This document shows positions 9,074 to 16,608 of a stretch of 64,000 nucleotides of DNA, in pieces. A program made the position numbers and the translations under genes. Where the stretch lies: positions 1 to 64,000 of the forward strand of contig CAJXSL010000012.1 in the NCBI GenBank assembly GCA_913060875.1, read 5' to 3'. The stretch is from an uncultured Desulfobacteraceae bacterium (GTDB lineage Bacteria > Desulfobacterota > Desulfobacteria > Desulfobacterales > UBA5852). The notes under the pieces are model-generated. The model made no database searches, was not told where the DNA came from, and worked only from the letters and a program-made list of their open reading frames with translations. Every line of letters begins with the position of its first letter. Positions within the stretch are counted from its first letter, which is position 1.

Positions 9074-9421
9074 ATGAGCACCATTGCGACCGTATTCGCC
9101 TTCATCGGTGGCGCCATCTTTATAGTTCTCTTCGTATGGAAATCACGGGATTTTTATAAAGAGGCCTGGCAAAATGCCGAAGCCAACCAGTTTTCGCCCC
9201 GGAAATGTCTATTCATCGCCATCGCCTATACCGCTCTGGTGTGGTTGTTGATCCTGGGCAGCTTTGTTGTTTTCGGGGCGGCCACCATCAAGGCGGACAG
9301 TCTTCTGGCGGGCCTTGTCGTGATGGCTGTCTGGGTGGTGGCCCTGATCCTCCTGATCATGAAATTGTCCAGCGCCATGCCCATCAAGGCCAAGGGGCCG
9401 GAAGACGATGCGCCGTCCTGA
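9074..9421 (+). CDS. Small membrane protein of unknown function
   Basis: This 115-residue protein has three predicted membrane helices (about residues 4-22, 47-69 and 76-95) joined by short loops, and a soluble acidic tail. I recognise no family. It sits alone, 78 bases before the HExxH protein gene, possibly in the same transcript. Confidence 0.6.
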   Translation: MSTIATVFAFIGGAIFIVLFVWKSRDFYKEAWQNAEANQFSPRKCLFIAIAYTALVWLLILGSFVVFGAATIKADSLLAGLVVMAVWVVALILLIMKLSSAMPIKAKGPEDDAPS

Positions 9422-9498
9422 TTCGCGGCCGCAATGCCGGTTATCGACCTTATCCTGGGAAAGAATTTGCCGAACACACGAAAACCTACCTTGGTGCC

Positions 9499-10044
9499 AT
9501 GAACCCGAACGATCTAATCCAGAAATTCCACCTTGCACTGCCACACTTGCGTCAATGGGTGGAAGACACGCTGGCCGCCCACCGGAAGCAATCCGTGCCG
9601 GTGAACCGCATGGGGTATGCCAGGTTGGGACAGGTGTTTCCAGAGGAACTGCTGCAAAGGGTCCGGTCCGTGGTCGTCGAGGGCAATCCCCCCTTTCCCG
9701 CCCTGAGCCGCATGGGCTTGCCGGAACTGGCCCGGTTCGAAGCCCTGCCCATCACCGGGGTGACTTACAGGGACACTTTTTTTGTGCGGCGCGCCCACCA
9801 GACCGAGAGTCTCTATTTTCATGAAACCGTTCATGTGGTCCAGTGGGACCGCCTGGGCGTGGACCGTTTCCTGCTGGCCTATGGCGTCGGTCTGATGCAG
9901 TTCGGTTATCGCGACAGCCCGTTGGAGGAGATGGCCTATACCCTGCAGGATGATTTTGATCAGGGCCGGCTTGCGGGGGATCTTGTGGGGCGCATCCACC
10001 GGGAAACCGATGCTGTTTGGGAGGGGGTGAAAGCCCTCCTTTAG
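9499..10044 (+). CDS. Putative zinc-dependent protein with HExxH motif
   Basis: The protein is 181 residues. The centre holds YFHETVHVVQW, an HExxH zinc motif followed by V-Q-W, like the HELTHVVQQ of DUF4157-type minimal metallopeptidases. About 30 residues later SPLEEMAY offers an acidic third ligand, as in gluzincins. There is no signal peptide, so it is probably cytosolic. The frame is open further upstream, but the ATG at 9499 gives a sensible N-terminus and the upstream part overlaps the preceding gene. Peptidase activity is inferred from the motif only. Confidence 0.6.
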   Translation: MNPNDLIQKFHLALPHLRQWVEDTLAAHRKQSVPVNRMGYARLGQVFPEELLQRVRSVVVEGNPPFPALSRMGLPELARFEALPITGVTYRDTFFVRRAHQTESLYFHETVHVVQWDRLGVDRFLLAYGVGLMQFGYRDSPLEEMAYTLQDDFDQGRLAGDLVGRIHRETDAVWEGVKALL

Positions 10045-10090
10045 ATATTGGACGGCCTTCAACAGGAGCTTACGCCCGGGGAGCGCATCA

Positions 10091-10231
10091 ATGGAATACA
10101 GAGTGATCAACCTCAAAAAGAAATTGTCACAGTTTTCCGATCAGTGGGCCCCCAAAATAGTCGCCCAAAGGCCGACGGACAGCAGATGTTCATGGGGCAG
10201 CAGTATCAAGTGGCGGGAGACCTGGCTTTGA
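10091..10231 (+). pseudogene. Truncated cupin-domain protein remnant
   Basis: An ATG at 10091 opens a 46-codon frame. Its first 26 residues (MEYRVINLKKKLSQFSDQWAP, then KIVAQ) match the conserved N-terminus of small cupin proteins of about 110 residues. Afterwards the similarity ends and the frame stops at 10229-10231, before any metal-binding cupin motif. Another frame across the last third encodes QVAGDLALMIELFK, reminiscent of the C-terminal tail of chemoreceptors, so the locus may be a junction of two decayed genes. Confidence 0.55.
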
Positions 10232-10263
10232 TGATCGAATTGTTCAAAGCGGAGGCATGATTA

Positions 10264-10283
10264 TTTCTTTTCCGGAAAAGAAA
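10264..10283. promoter_or_regulatory. 20-base perfect palindrome, copy 1
   Basis: TTTCTTTT-CCGG-AAAAGAAA is a perfect dyad 42 bases upstream of the methyltransferase start. An identical 20-mer occurs at 56753-56772, upstream of the PAS activator gene. It could be an operator. Nothing else shows which regulator binds. Confidence 0.4.
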
Positions 10284-10325
10284 AGAACGCGTCCAATCGA
10301 GATGAAAGCATAACAAGGGCAAAGC

Positions 10326-10922
10326 ATGTATCAAGAGAAGAAGAATGGTGCCGAAAGGGCGGGGGCCGATCAGCCGGTCAGGAAATTCACCGAAGGTATG
10401 CTTGACAACGACTTGATCCTGGAGACGCTGGCCATTGCGTCGGGCCAGACCGTTTTGGATGCCGGCTGCGGCACGGGCTACATGGCCAAGCTGTTTGCCG
10501 ACCGTGTGGGTTCGTCCGGTAAAGTGATCGCCCTCGATCCGAACAGCCATTTCATCCGGATCCTGGCGCAGGAAACCCGGGGCACAGTGATCCGGGCCAT
10601 GGAAGGGGATATCACCCGGCCGACCGGGCTGCCTTCCCGGTCGGTGGATCTCATCTACCTTGCCACCGTGATGCACATCTTTTCACCCCAACAGGTGCAG
10701 GGTTTTGTCCAGGAGGTCGGCCGCCTGCTCAAACCGGGCGGGATCCTGGCCGTGGTCAACCTCGACAAGAAGGAAACGCCCTTCGGTCCGCCCGTGGCCC
10801 AGCGCTACGCCCCGGAAGATGTGGTCGCCGTGATGCCGCTGCAATTGTTGAAAACCCTGTCCGTGGCCGACTATTTTTACATGCAGCTTTTCCGGAACCA
10901 GGGCATGGACGGCCGGCATTGA
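10326..10922 (+). CDS. Class I SAM-dependent methyltransferase
   Basis: The protein is 198 residues. VLDAGCGTGYMAKLFA (about residues 42-57) is the SAM-binding motif I, GKVIALDP the acidic motif, and LKPGGILAVVNL the post-motif III strand. The layout is close to UbiE/MenG-like small-molecule methyltransferases. The 20-base palindrome lies just upstream. The gene converges on the degenerate sigma-54-type regulator, with three bases between the two stops. The acceptor is unknown. Confidence 0.8.
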   Translation: MYQEKKNGAERAGADQPVRKFTEGMLDNDLILETLAIASGQTVLDAGCGTGYMAKLFADRVGSSGKVIALDPNSHFIRILAQETRGTVIRAMEGDITRPTGLPSRSVDLIYLATVMHIFSPQQVQGFVQEVGRLLKPGGILAVVNLDKKETPFGPPVAQRYAPEDVVAVMPLQLLKTLSVADYFYMQLFRNQGMDGRH

Positions 10923-10925
10923 GGA

Positions 10926-12401
10926 TCATTGCCCCGGCTGTTCGCTCTGGAGCTGTTTCAATTTGCGCCACAACGCGGCGCGGCTGATGCCCAGGATTTC
11001 GGCTGTTTTGGATTTGTTCCCCTGGGTGGCTTCCAAGACCTCGACGATATAGCGTTTTTCCACCTCCGCCAGGGTCATGAACTGCCTGGATCCCCGTAAC
11101 CTGGCCGGTTTCCGATCCTCGAGAAACCGTGCCGGCAGGTGCCGGCGTTCGACGGTGGTGCCGTCGGCCAGAATTACCGCCCGTTCCACGATGTACTCCA
11201 ATTCATGGACATTGCCGGGAAAGTCGTAATCAACCAGAATCTTAATGACTTCCGGCGCCATCGTATCGATCGGTTTGCCTAACTCCTGGCGGTATTTGTC
11301 AAAGAAGTACTGGCACAGGGGCGGGATGTCGTCCCTGCGCTCCCGCAGCGGCGGAAGCGTCAATTCGAACACTTGCAGCCGTTCCCAGAGGCCCTTCCGG
11401 AAGGACTGGGCCCGCACCCGTTGCGCCAGATCGGCATCGGTGGCGGCCAGGACCCGAATATCCACCGCGCTGTCATGCTGCTGAACATCCGTCACGTCGA
11501 GGATGTTCAATAGCTGCGCCTGCATATTGTCCGGCATTTTTTCAATCTGATCGAAAAGGAGGGTGCCCACCTGACCGGCACCGAAGATGCCGCTGCGGGT
11601 CCGGATGGCCTCGTAGAGGTTTCCGTTTTTGTAGCCGAGCAGATGACCGGCCAGTTGATCACTGCCGAAGTCGGCGCAATCGATGGCCAGAAAACGTTGG
11701 GTCCGGCGCATGCTTCCGGCGTGTATGGCCCGGGCGGCAAGTTCTTTTCCGGTGCCCGATTCGCCGTGCAGGAGCACCGTGCAGTCTAAATGCGCCACAC
11801 GCTCGATGTTTTTGCGCAGGGCCTGCATGGCCGGCGTTTCGCCGACAATGCGCGGCCGCTCCATGCTCCCGGATGGGGCCGAACCGATGGAAAGCCCATC
11901 CCGCCGCTTGCCGGTGGCGACAAAATCGCCCTGGGGGTGAATTTCGATCTCATTGGTCGAAAAGGGGGCCGGCGGGTTGGCACCATCGGCCTGGGGCTGG
12001 GCTAAAGCCGACTTGGGGCGGATGACCACCACGTTGCCATCGGTATTCAGTTTTTTGATGAAACGCCAGAAATCCCGCATCTCATCTTTTTCGAAATAGA
12101 GCGTATTGAGGGATTCCGTGGCCTGTTTCACCTTGTCATTGCCGTGCCCTGTCAGCAGGACGGTTTTCAGGCCGGGTTTGACTTCCTTGAGTTTGGTAAT
12201 CGTCACCAGCCCGTTCATATCGGGCATCTGAAGATCGACAATGGCCAGGTCGATGGGATTATTAGTTGCGATATCAATTGCTTGCAGCCCGCTGGTGGCC
12301 GTATGGGGTATGAACCCGAGAACGGTCAGGCGCTGGGCAATGGATTTGAGCAGCTTTTCTTCATCATCGACCAGGAGGACGCGTTTTGTCTCTGCCGTCA
12401 T
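10926..12401 (-). CDS. Response regulator with degenerate sigma-54 activator (AAA+) domain and Fis-type HTH
   Basis: The 491-residue protein has a receiver domain (residues 5-120, phospho-acceptor D56, K105), a linker, an NtrC-type AAA+ domain (185-415) and a Fis-like helix-turn-helix (about 445-485). Walker A is intact (GESGTGKE, 213-220). The sigma-54 contact loop GAFTGA is replaced by GNLYEA (260-265), and the Walker B Asp-Glu is Asp-Gln (D284-Q285). The arginine-finger region (FRKGLWERL) is kept. NtrC-family proteins need GAFTGA and the Walker B Glu to hydrolyse ATP and remodel sigma-54 holoenzyme. This protein therefore probably cannot do so and may bind DNA as a phospho-switch or antagonist. 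It diverges from the receiver-kinase cluster. Confidence 0.85.
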   Translation of the reverse strand: MTAETKRVLLVDDEEKLLKSIAQRLTVLGFIPHTATSGLQAIDIATNNPIDLAIVDLQMPDMNGLVTITKLKEVKPGLKTVLLTGHGNDKVKQATESLNTLYFEKDEMRDFWRFIKKLNTDGNVVVIRPKSALAQPQADGANPPAPFSTNEIEIHPQGDFVATGKRRDGLSIGSAPSGSMERPRIVGETPAMQALRKNIERVAHLDCTVLLHGESGTGKELAARAIHAGSMRRTQRFLAIDCADFGSDQLAGHLLGYKNGNLYEAIRTRSGIFGAGQVGTLLFDQIEKMPDNMQAQLLNILDVTDVQQHDSAVDIRVLAATDADLAQRVRAQSFRKGLWERLQVFELTLPPLRERRDDIPPLCQYFFDKYRQELGKPIDTMAPEVIKILVDYDFPGNVHELEYIVERAVILADGTTVERRHLPARFLEDRKPARLRGSRQFMTLAEVEKRYIVEVLEATQGNKSKTAEILGISRAALWRKLKQLQSEQPGQ

Positions 12402-12658
12402 TCCTTATTTCCTCCCGCCAGGGTCAAAACGTTAAGGGCATCTCCAAAGGCAAAGATCGTTTCATCAGGGGGCATACGGTTACCTATCATGACGTTATAG
12501 ATGACATACCAGATTTTTGAGTTTGTTTCAGAAAAAGAAGCGCTCGTTTCAAATTTCAAATAATAAAAAATTATATGTTTACAAATTAAACTTTTTCGGT
12601 TAATGCGTGTAGCATAAATGATATAAATTGTTCCGTCAACCGAAATAAATGTATTAAA
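12402..12658. promoter_or_regulatory. AT-rich divergent regulatory region
   Basis: The spacer between the degenerate regulator (minus) and the first stand-alone receiver (plus) is strongly AT-rich near 12530-12655. TCGGTT (12595-12600) and AACCGA (12638-12643) form an inverted repeat about 40 bases apart. No clear Shine-Dalgarno sequence precedes the ATG at 12659. I cannot assign a single promoter with confidence. Confidence 0.3.
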
Positions 12659-13021
12659 ATGAAACGTTATGATATATTGATTGTCGATGACGAACAGCGC
12701 TATGCGAACATGTTGGCCAATCGATTGACGCTGCGCGGTTTGACCTGCCAGGTTCGCTACGATGGCCGCACAGCGATCGATATCGTGGAAAAGGTTTTTT
12801 TCGCATGGGTCATTTTGGATCTGCGGCTGCCGGACTGCTACGGCGTGGAGGTGTTGTCTCGGATAAAGGCGATCCGCCCTGATACCAGGGTGATTATCCT
12901 CACCGGGCACGGCACGGAACAGGATCGCAGACAGTGCCTGGCCCTCGGTGCGCATGCCTTTGTCAATAAGCCGTTGGATATTAAGCGAATGATCGCCATC
13001 ATGGGGCAGGATAAAGCCTGA
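12659..13021 (+). CDS. Stand-alone response regulator receiver (CheY-like) 1
   Basis: This 120-residue protein is only a receiver domain: acidic pocket D10-D11, phospho-acceptor D54 in LDLRLPD, switch Thr in ILTGHG and K104 in NKPLD. It has no output domain, so it must signal by protein contact or pass phosphate on. It lies 17 bases before the histidine kinase gene. The VDDE-x-N-RL-x-LRG pattern is shared with the other four receivers of this cluster. Confidence 0.85.
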   Translation: MKRYDILIVDDEQRYANMLANRLTLRGLTCQVRYDGRTAIDIVEKVFFAWVILDLRLPDCYGVEVLSRIKAIRPDTRVIILTGHGTEQDRRQCLALGAHAFVNKPLDIKRMIAIMGQDKA

Positions 13022-13038
13022 ATTGGTAAATTGGTAAA

Positions 13039-14796
13039 ATGGACAAATTCAAAGCCAATCTCAAGTCGTTATACCCGCACTTTCACCGGCAAAGTGATGA
13101 GCACCTGAATCCATACTATACCTTTCAGGACTATCGGCAGATCTGGGGCGTGGGAATTTTCTTCCTGATGGCGACGGCGCTTCTGCCGCTCATTGCGATG
13201 ACCCTGATCTGCTACCAGCTTGTGGATCAATCCATCGACACCGAATCGCTTTTGCGCGCCGAGAGGCTGGCTTCCAACACCCGCCGCGCGGTATCGTTTT
13301 TCCTGGAGGAGCGCCTGGCGGCGTTGACCTTTACGGTCAACGAAATGGGCTATGAGCGTTTGACCGATCCCAGTCGACTGGAGGAAGTGCTCCGAAATCT
13401 GAAACTGGGCTTCGGCGGTTTGACCGACCTCAGCGTGATCGACGACAGCGGAACCCAGGTGGCCTATGCCGGTCCCTTCAACCTGGAAGGAAAAGACTAC
13501 AGTCGTCAAGCATGGTTCATGGAGTGCCAGCGACACGATGCCTGTGTCAGTGAAATTTTTTCCGGTTACCGTGATGTGCCCCACATCGTCGTGGCCGTCA
13601 AATCCATGCAGCCGGAGGGCCGTTTTTTCGTACTGCGGGCGACGCTGGAGACGGAACGGCTGATCCAGACCCTGTCATCCTACAAGACCGGGGAACATAC
13701 CGACATCTTCCTGACCAACCGTGAGGGGGTGATGCAGACGCCGTCCCGGTTTTACGAGGGGGACTTGAATCGATTGACGATTCCCCTGCCGGCCTATTCC
13801 GATCGCACCGAGGCCCTGATTTCTTCCGATCCGCAAGGCCAGCCCATCGTTATCGGCTACGCCTTCATTGACACCAAAATCGCCCCGACATCATTTGTTC
13901 TCATGGTCGTCAAGAAAAAAGCCGGCATGATGAAGGTGTGGCTGGACCTGCGTTCCAACATCAATTGGCTGTTGATCGTCAGCGCCGTCGTTATCGCCCT
14001 TGTGGTTTTCCTGACGTCTTCTTTCATGGTTAACAAAATGTTTGATGCGGACCGGGAAAAGGCCCGGACGATGGTCGCGGCCGAGCAGAATAGCCAGCTG
14101 GCTTCCATCGGCCAACTGGCCGCCGGGGTTGCCCATGAGATCAACAATCCGCTGGCGCTCATCAACGAAACAGCCGGTTATATCAAAGACCTGTTTATCC
14201 TGAAAGAACAGTACCGGGGCGATGCGGAACTGATCGAACACATCGATTCGATCATTGAAACCGTGGAACGGTGCGGCACCATTACCCGGCAGCTTCTGGG
14301 ATTTTCGCGCCGCTTCGATGTCCAGATACAACCCATCAATCTTGGCAAGATGGTTTCCGATGTCATCAACTTCCACAAAAAGGAGGCGGAATACCGCGCT
14401 ATCGCGATTCATGTCGACATACCCGCGACGCTTCCGCTGATCGAAACCGACCGGGGCAAGCTCCAGCAAATCATTCTAAACCTCGTGAACAATGCGTTTC
14501 AGGCCACGGACAACGGCGGTTGGCTGGATGTCCGCGCTGATGTGGAAGGCGCGGAACACGTGCGTCTGACCATTCGGGACAACGGCTGCGGTATTTCGGA
14601 AGAGCATCTCAACAAAATTTTCGAACCTTTTTTCACTACAAAAAAAGAAGGCCAAGGGACGGGGCTGGGTCTTTCCATTACGTATGGCCTGGTCAAGAAA
14701 CTGCATGGCGACATTGCCGTCCAGAGCAAACAGGGCGAAGGGACCACGTTTGTGGTCACGCTGCCGATTCACACCGAAAAGGGCTTTGATGCATGA
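13039..14796 (+). CDS. Membrane sensor histidine kinase with Cache-type sensor
   Basis: The protein is 585 residues. TM1 lies at about 38-60 and TM2 at 310-332, framing a periplasmic region of about 245 residues with double-Cache character (dCACHE-like, DctB/PhoR style). HisKA follows with the phospho-acceptor H366 in AAGVAHEINNPLA. The HATPase domain has its N box (LNLVNNAFQA), G1 (DNGCGI) and G2 (GTGLGLS). It should autophosphorylate on H366 and feed the neighbouring receivers. Its stop overlaps the start of the next receiver (ATGA), which argues for direct partnership. The ligand is unknown; the nearby SulP suggests an inorganic anion. Confidence 0.9.
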   Translation: MDKFKANLKSLYPHFHRQSDEHLNPYYTFQDYRQIWGVGIFFLMATALLPLIAMTLICYQLVDQSIDTESLLRAERLASNTRRAVSFFLEERLAALTFTVNEMGYERLTDPSRLEEVLRNLKLGFGGLTDLSVIDDSGTQVAYAGPFNLEGKDYSRQAWFMECQRHDACVSEIFSGYRDVPHIVVAVKSMQPEGRFFVLRATLETERLIQTLSSYKTGEHTDIFLTNREGVMQTPSRFYEGDLNRLTIPLPAYSDRTEALISSDPQGQPIVIGYAFIDTKIAPTSFVLMVVKKKAGMMKVWLDLRSNINWLLIVSAVVIALVVFLTSSFMVNKMFDADREKARTMVAAEQNSQLASIGQLAAGVAHEINNPLALINETAGYIKDLFILKEQYRGDAELIEHIDSIIETVERCGTITRQLLGFSRRFDVQIQPINLGKMVSDVINFHKKEAEYRAIAIHVDIPATLPLIETDRGKLQQIILNLVNNAFQATDNGGWLDVRADVEGAEHVRLTIRDNGCGISEEHLNKIFEPFFTTKKEGQGTGLGLSITYGLVKKLHGDIAVQSKQGEGTTFVVTLPIHTEKGFDA

Positions 14797-15167
14797 AGAT
14801 TTTATTGGTGGACGATGAACGAAAATTCGTGACGATGCTTGCCAGGCGGCTCGAGTTGAGGGGGTTTGCGGTGACGTGCGTTTACACCGGTGCCGAAGCC
14901 CTGAAGGTGGTCCAGGACGGCGCCAAATTTGATGCGGCGGTGCTCGATGTCAAAATGCCCGGAATCGGCGGCATCGAGCTGAGGCGGGAACTGCAGCAGT
15001 TGGATGGCGGTATGAAATTTGTCTTCCTTACCGGACACGGGTCCGATAGCGACTACTCCGTTGGCGCCAGGGAAGCGGCGCTATATCTTCCCAAACCGCT
15101 CAAGATCGATGATTTAGTGGACATTTTGTCAAGGGTGACCGGGAAAAACCCGGAAGGTGGCCATTAG
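14793..15167 (+). CDS. Stand-alone response regulator receiver 2
   Basis: This 124-residue single receiver domain has pocket residues D7-D8, phospho-acceptor D52 in LDVKMPG, and K101 in PKPLKID. It is coupled to the histidine kinase gene by a four-base ATGA overlap, so it is the most likely cognate partner. No output domain is present. Confidence 0.87.
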   Translation: MKILLVDDERKFVTMLARRLELRGFAVTCVYTGAEALKVVQDGAKFDAAVLDVKMPGIGGIELRRELQQLDGGMKFVFLTGHGSDSDYSVGAREAALYLPKPLKIDDLVDILSRVTGKNPEGGH

Positions 15168-15261
15168 AGGCACTTCCAAATTTTAAGATACTTCTACAGT
15201 TGATCGAAAGCCAGTGAGATTAGGCCCTAAAATGGATGCCTGCGGATAACGGGAGGCGCGG

Positions 15262-15912
15262 ATGGATCGAAAACAAGAACTTTTCAATTACGACAGCCTG
15301 GCGTTATTCGGGCGCGTCAATGCTTCTATCTCGCATGAATTGAAGAATATCATGGCCATCATTTCGGAAACCGCCGGACTGCTCAGCGACCTGTCGGAAA
15401 TGGCCAAAGGGGGGACGGCCATCGACCCGGATATTCTCACAGGCAGCATCGACAGCATCGCCGAGGAAATCGAAAGGGGCTTCACGACGATCCGGCAGAT
15501 GAATCGATTTTCCCACAGTGTCGACATTCCCGTCGGTTCCACCGACCTGATGGAGATCCTGGATTTGGTCGGCCAATTGTGCGGTTATCTCGCGTTTGCC
15601 GGGAAAATGCGCATACATCCGTGCCGAGAGGCATCTCCCGTCGTCCAGACCAGCCCATTCATTCTTCAGGCGGTAGTCTACCAAACGGTGGCCGGAATTT
15701 TCAAGAATACCGGTCCGGATACGGAACTGGATGTATCCGTTCAGCTCCGGGACGATGCGTCCTGGCGAATCCTTTTTGACGGGGCTGGTATCAAGGCGTT
15801 TGAACTGCATGCCGGTGACGGCATTGCACGCATGGCGGCATCCATCGGTGTCGCCATCCATTGGGAGCCGGCGGGGGATCGTTTGGAAATGACGGTCCCC
15901 TTTTCAATCTAA
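15262..15912 (+). CDS. Histidine phosphotransferase-like protein (DHp domain with degenerate ATPase)
   Basis: The 216-residue protein is soluble. Its N-terminal half has a kinase-type H box, with H25 in NASISHELKNIMAI, and a second helix around residues 58-85, giving the two-helix dimerisation and phosphotransfer hairpin. The C-terminal half has the size of a HATPase domain but lacks recognisable N, G1 and G2 boxes; only DGAGIKAFE faintly recalls G1. This is the architecture of Spo0B and ChpT, which shuttle phosphate between receivers instead of using ATP. Its position among three stand-alone receivers fits that job. The function is inferred. Confidence 0.65.
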   Translation: MDRKQELFNYDSLALFGRVNASISHELKNIMAIISETAGLLSDLSEMAKGGTAIDPDILTGSIDSIAEEIERGFTTIRQMNRFSHSVDIPVGSTDLMEILDLVGQLCGYLAFAGKMRIHPCREASPVVQTSPFILQAVVYQTVAGIFKNTGPDTELDVSVQLRDDASWRILFDGAGIKAFELHAGDGIARMAASIGVAIHWEPAGDRLEMTVPFSI

Positions 15913-15913
15913 G

Positions 15914-15952
15914 TAGTGTCCGTCCAGAGATGCCATTTATGGATTGACACTA
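15914..15952. repeat. Imperfect palindrome TAGTGTCC…GACACTA
   Basis: TAGTGTCCGTCCA (15914-15926) pairs with TGGATTGACACTA (15940-15952) at 11 of 13 positions. Part of it (AGATGCCATTTATGGAT) recurs inverted at 45850-45866. It follows the stop of the phosphotransferase-like gene and is followed by a second small hairpin CCCGG-AAGG-CCGGG at 15961-15974. Probably a REP or MITE relic. Confidence 0.45.
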
Positions 15953-16056
15953 AGTAGCGGCCCGGAAGGCCGGGAATGACGGCAGACGATAACAGGTTGC
16001 GCAACCGGGCGTAAATCGGAAGCGTTTTATTTAACCTCAAATAAGCGGAGAACCCC

Positions 16057-16551
16057 ATGGAAACAGACAACACGATTAAAATTCTTATGGTCGACGACGA
16101 AGTAAAGTTCCTCAAGGCCATTTCGGATCGGTTGAATTTGAAAGGTTTCGAGGTTACCACGGCAACCAACGGCGACGACGCCATCGATGCCGCCAGTAAA
16201 GGCGGTTTCGATGTGGCCGTGGTCGACCTGCAAATGCCGGGAACCGATGGCGCCCAGGTCCTGAAAATTCTCAAGCAGAACCACAAATTCATCGAAATCA
16301 TCATGCTGACCGGGCACGCGACGGTGGATTCCGCCGTGGAATGCACCAAGCTGGGTGCCTTCAAATACCTGGAAAAGCCCTACGATTTCGACAAGCTGGT
16401 GGAAGCCCTCAAGGAAGCTTTCCAGGCCCGACTGACGCATAAATTTGAAAGCAACATGAACCGCATGGCGGCCATTCAGAAGCTATCGCTGCAGCAGTCT
16501 CCCCTGGGGTTGCTCCGGGAAATGGCGCGGCTGGATGATGGCCGGAAATAA
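16057..16551 (+). CDS. Stand-alone response regulator receiver 3
   Basis: The protein is 164 residues: a receiver domain (8-125, phospho-acceptor D57 in VVDLQMPG, K107 in LEKPYD) plus a helical tail of about 40 residues without a known motif. The LEKPYDF ending of the receiver resembles NtrC-family receivers. It lies 57 bases upstream of the SulP gene, so it probably shares its transcript. The tail could contact the transporter or the phosphotransferase, which is speculation. Confidence 0.87.
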   Translation: METDNTIKILMVDDEVKFLKAISDRLNLKGFEVTTATNGDDAIDAASKGGFDVAVVDLQMPGTDGAQVLKILKQNHKFIEIIMLTGHATVDSAVECTKLGAFKYLEKPYDFDKLVEALKEAFQARLTHKFESNMNRMAAIQKLSLQQSPLGLLREMARLDDGRK

Positions 16552-16608
16552 ATCGCGGCGGCCGGATAAAGTTCTCAGCGCAGGTAAAAACTAAAATAGG
16601 AGTGGTAC

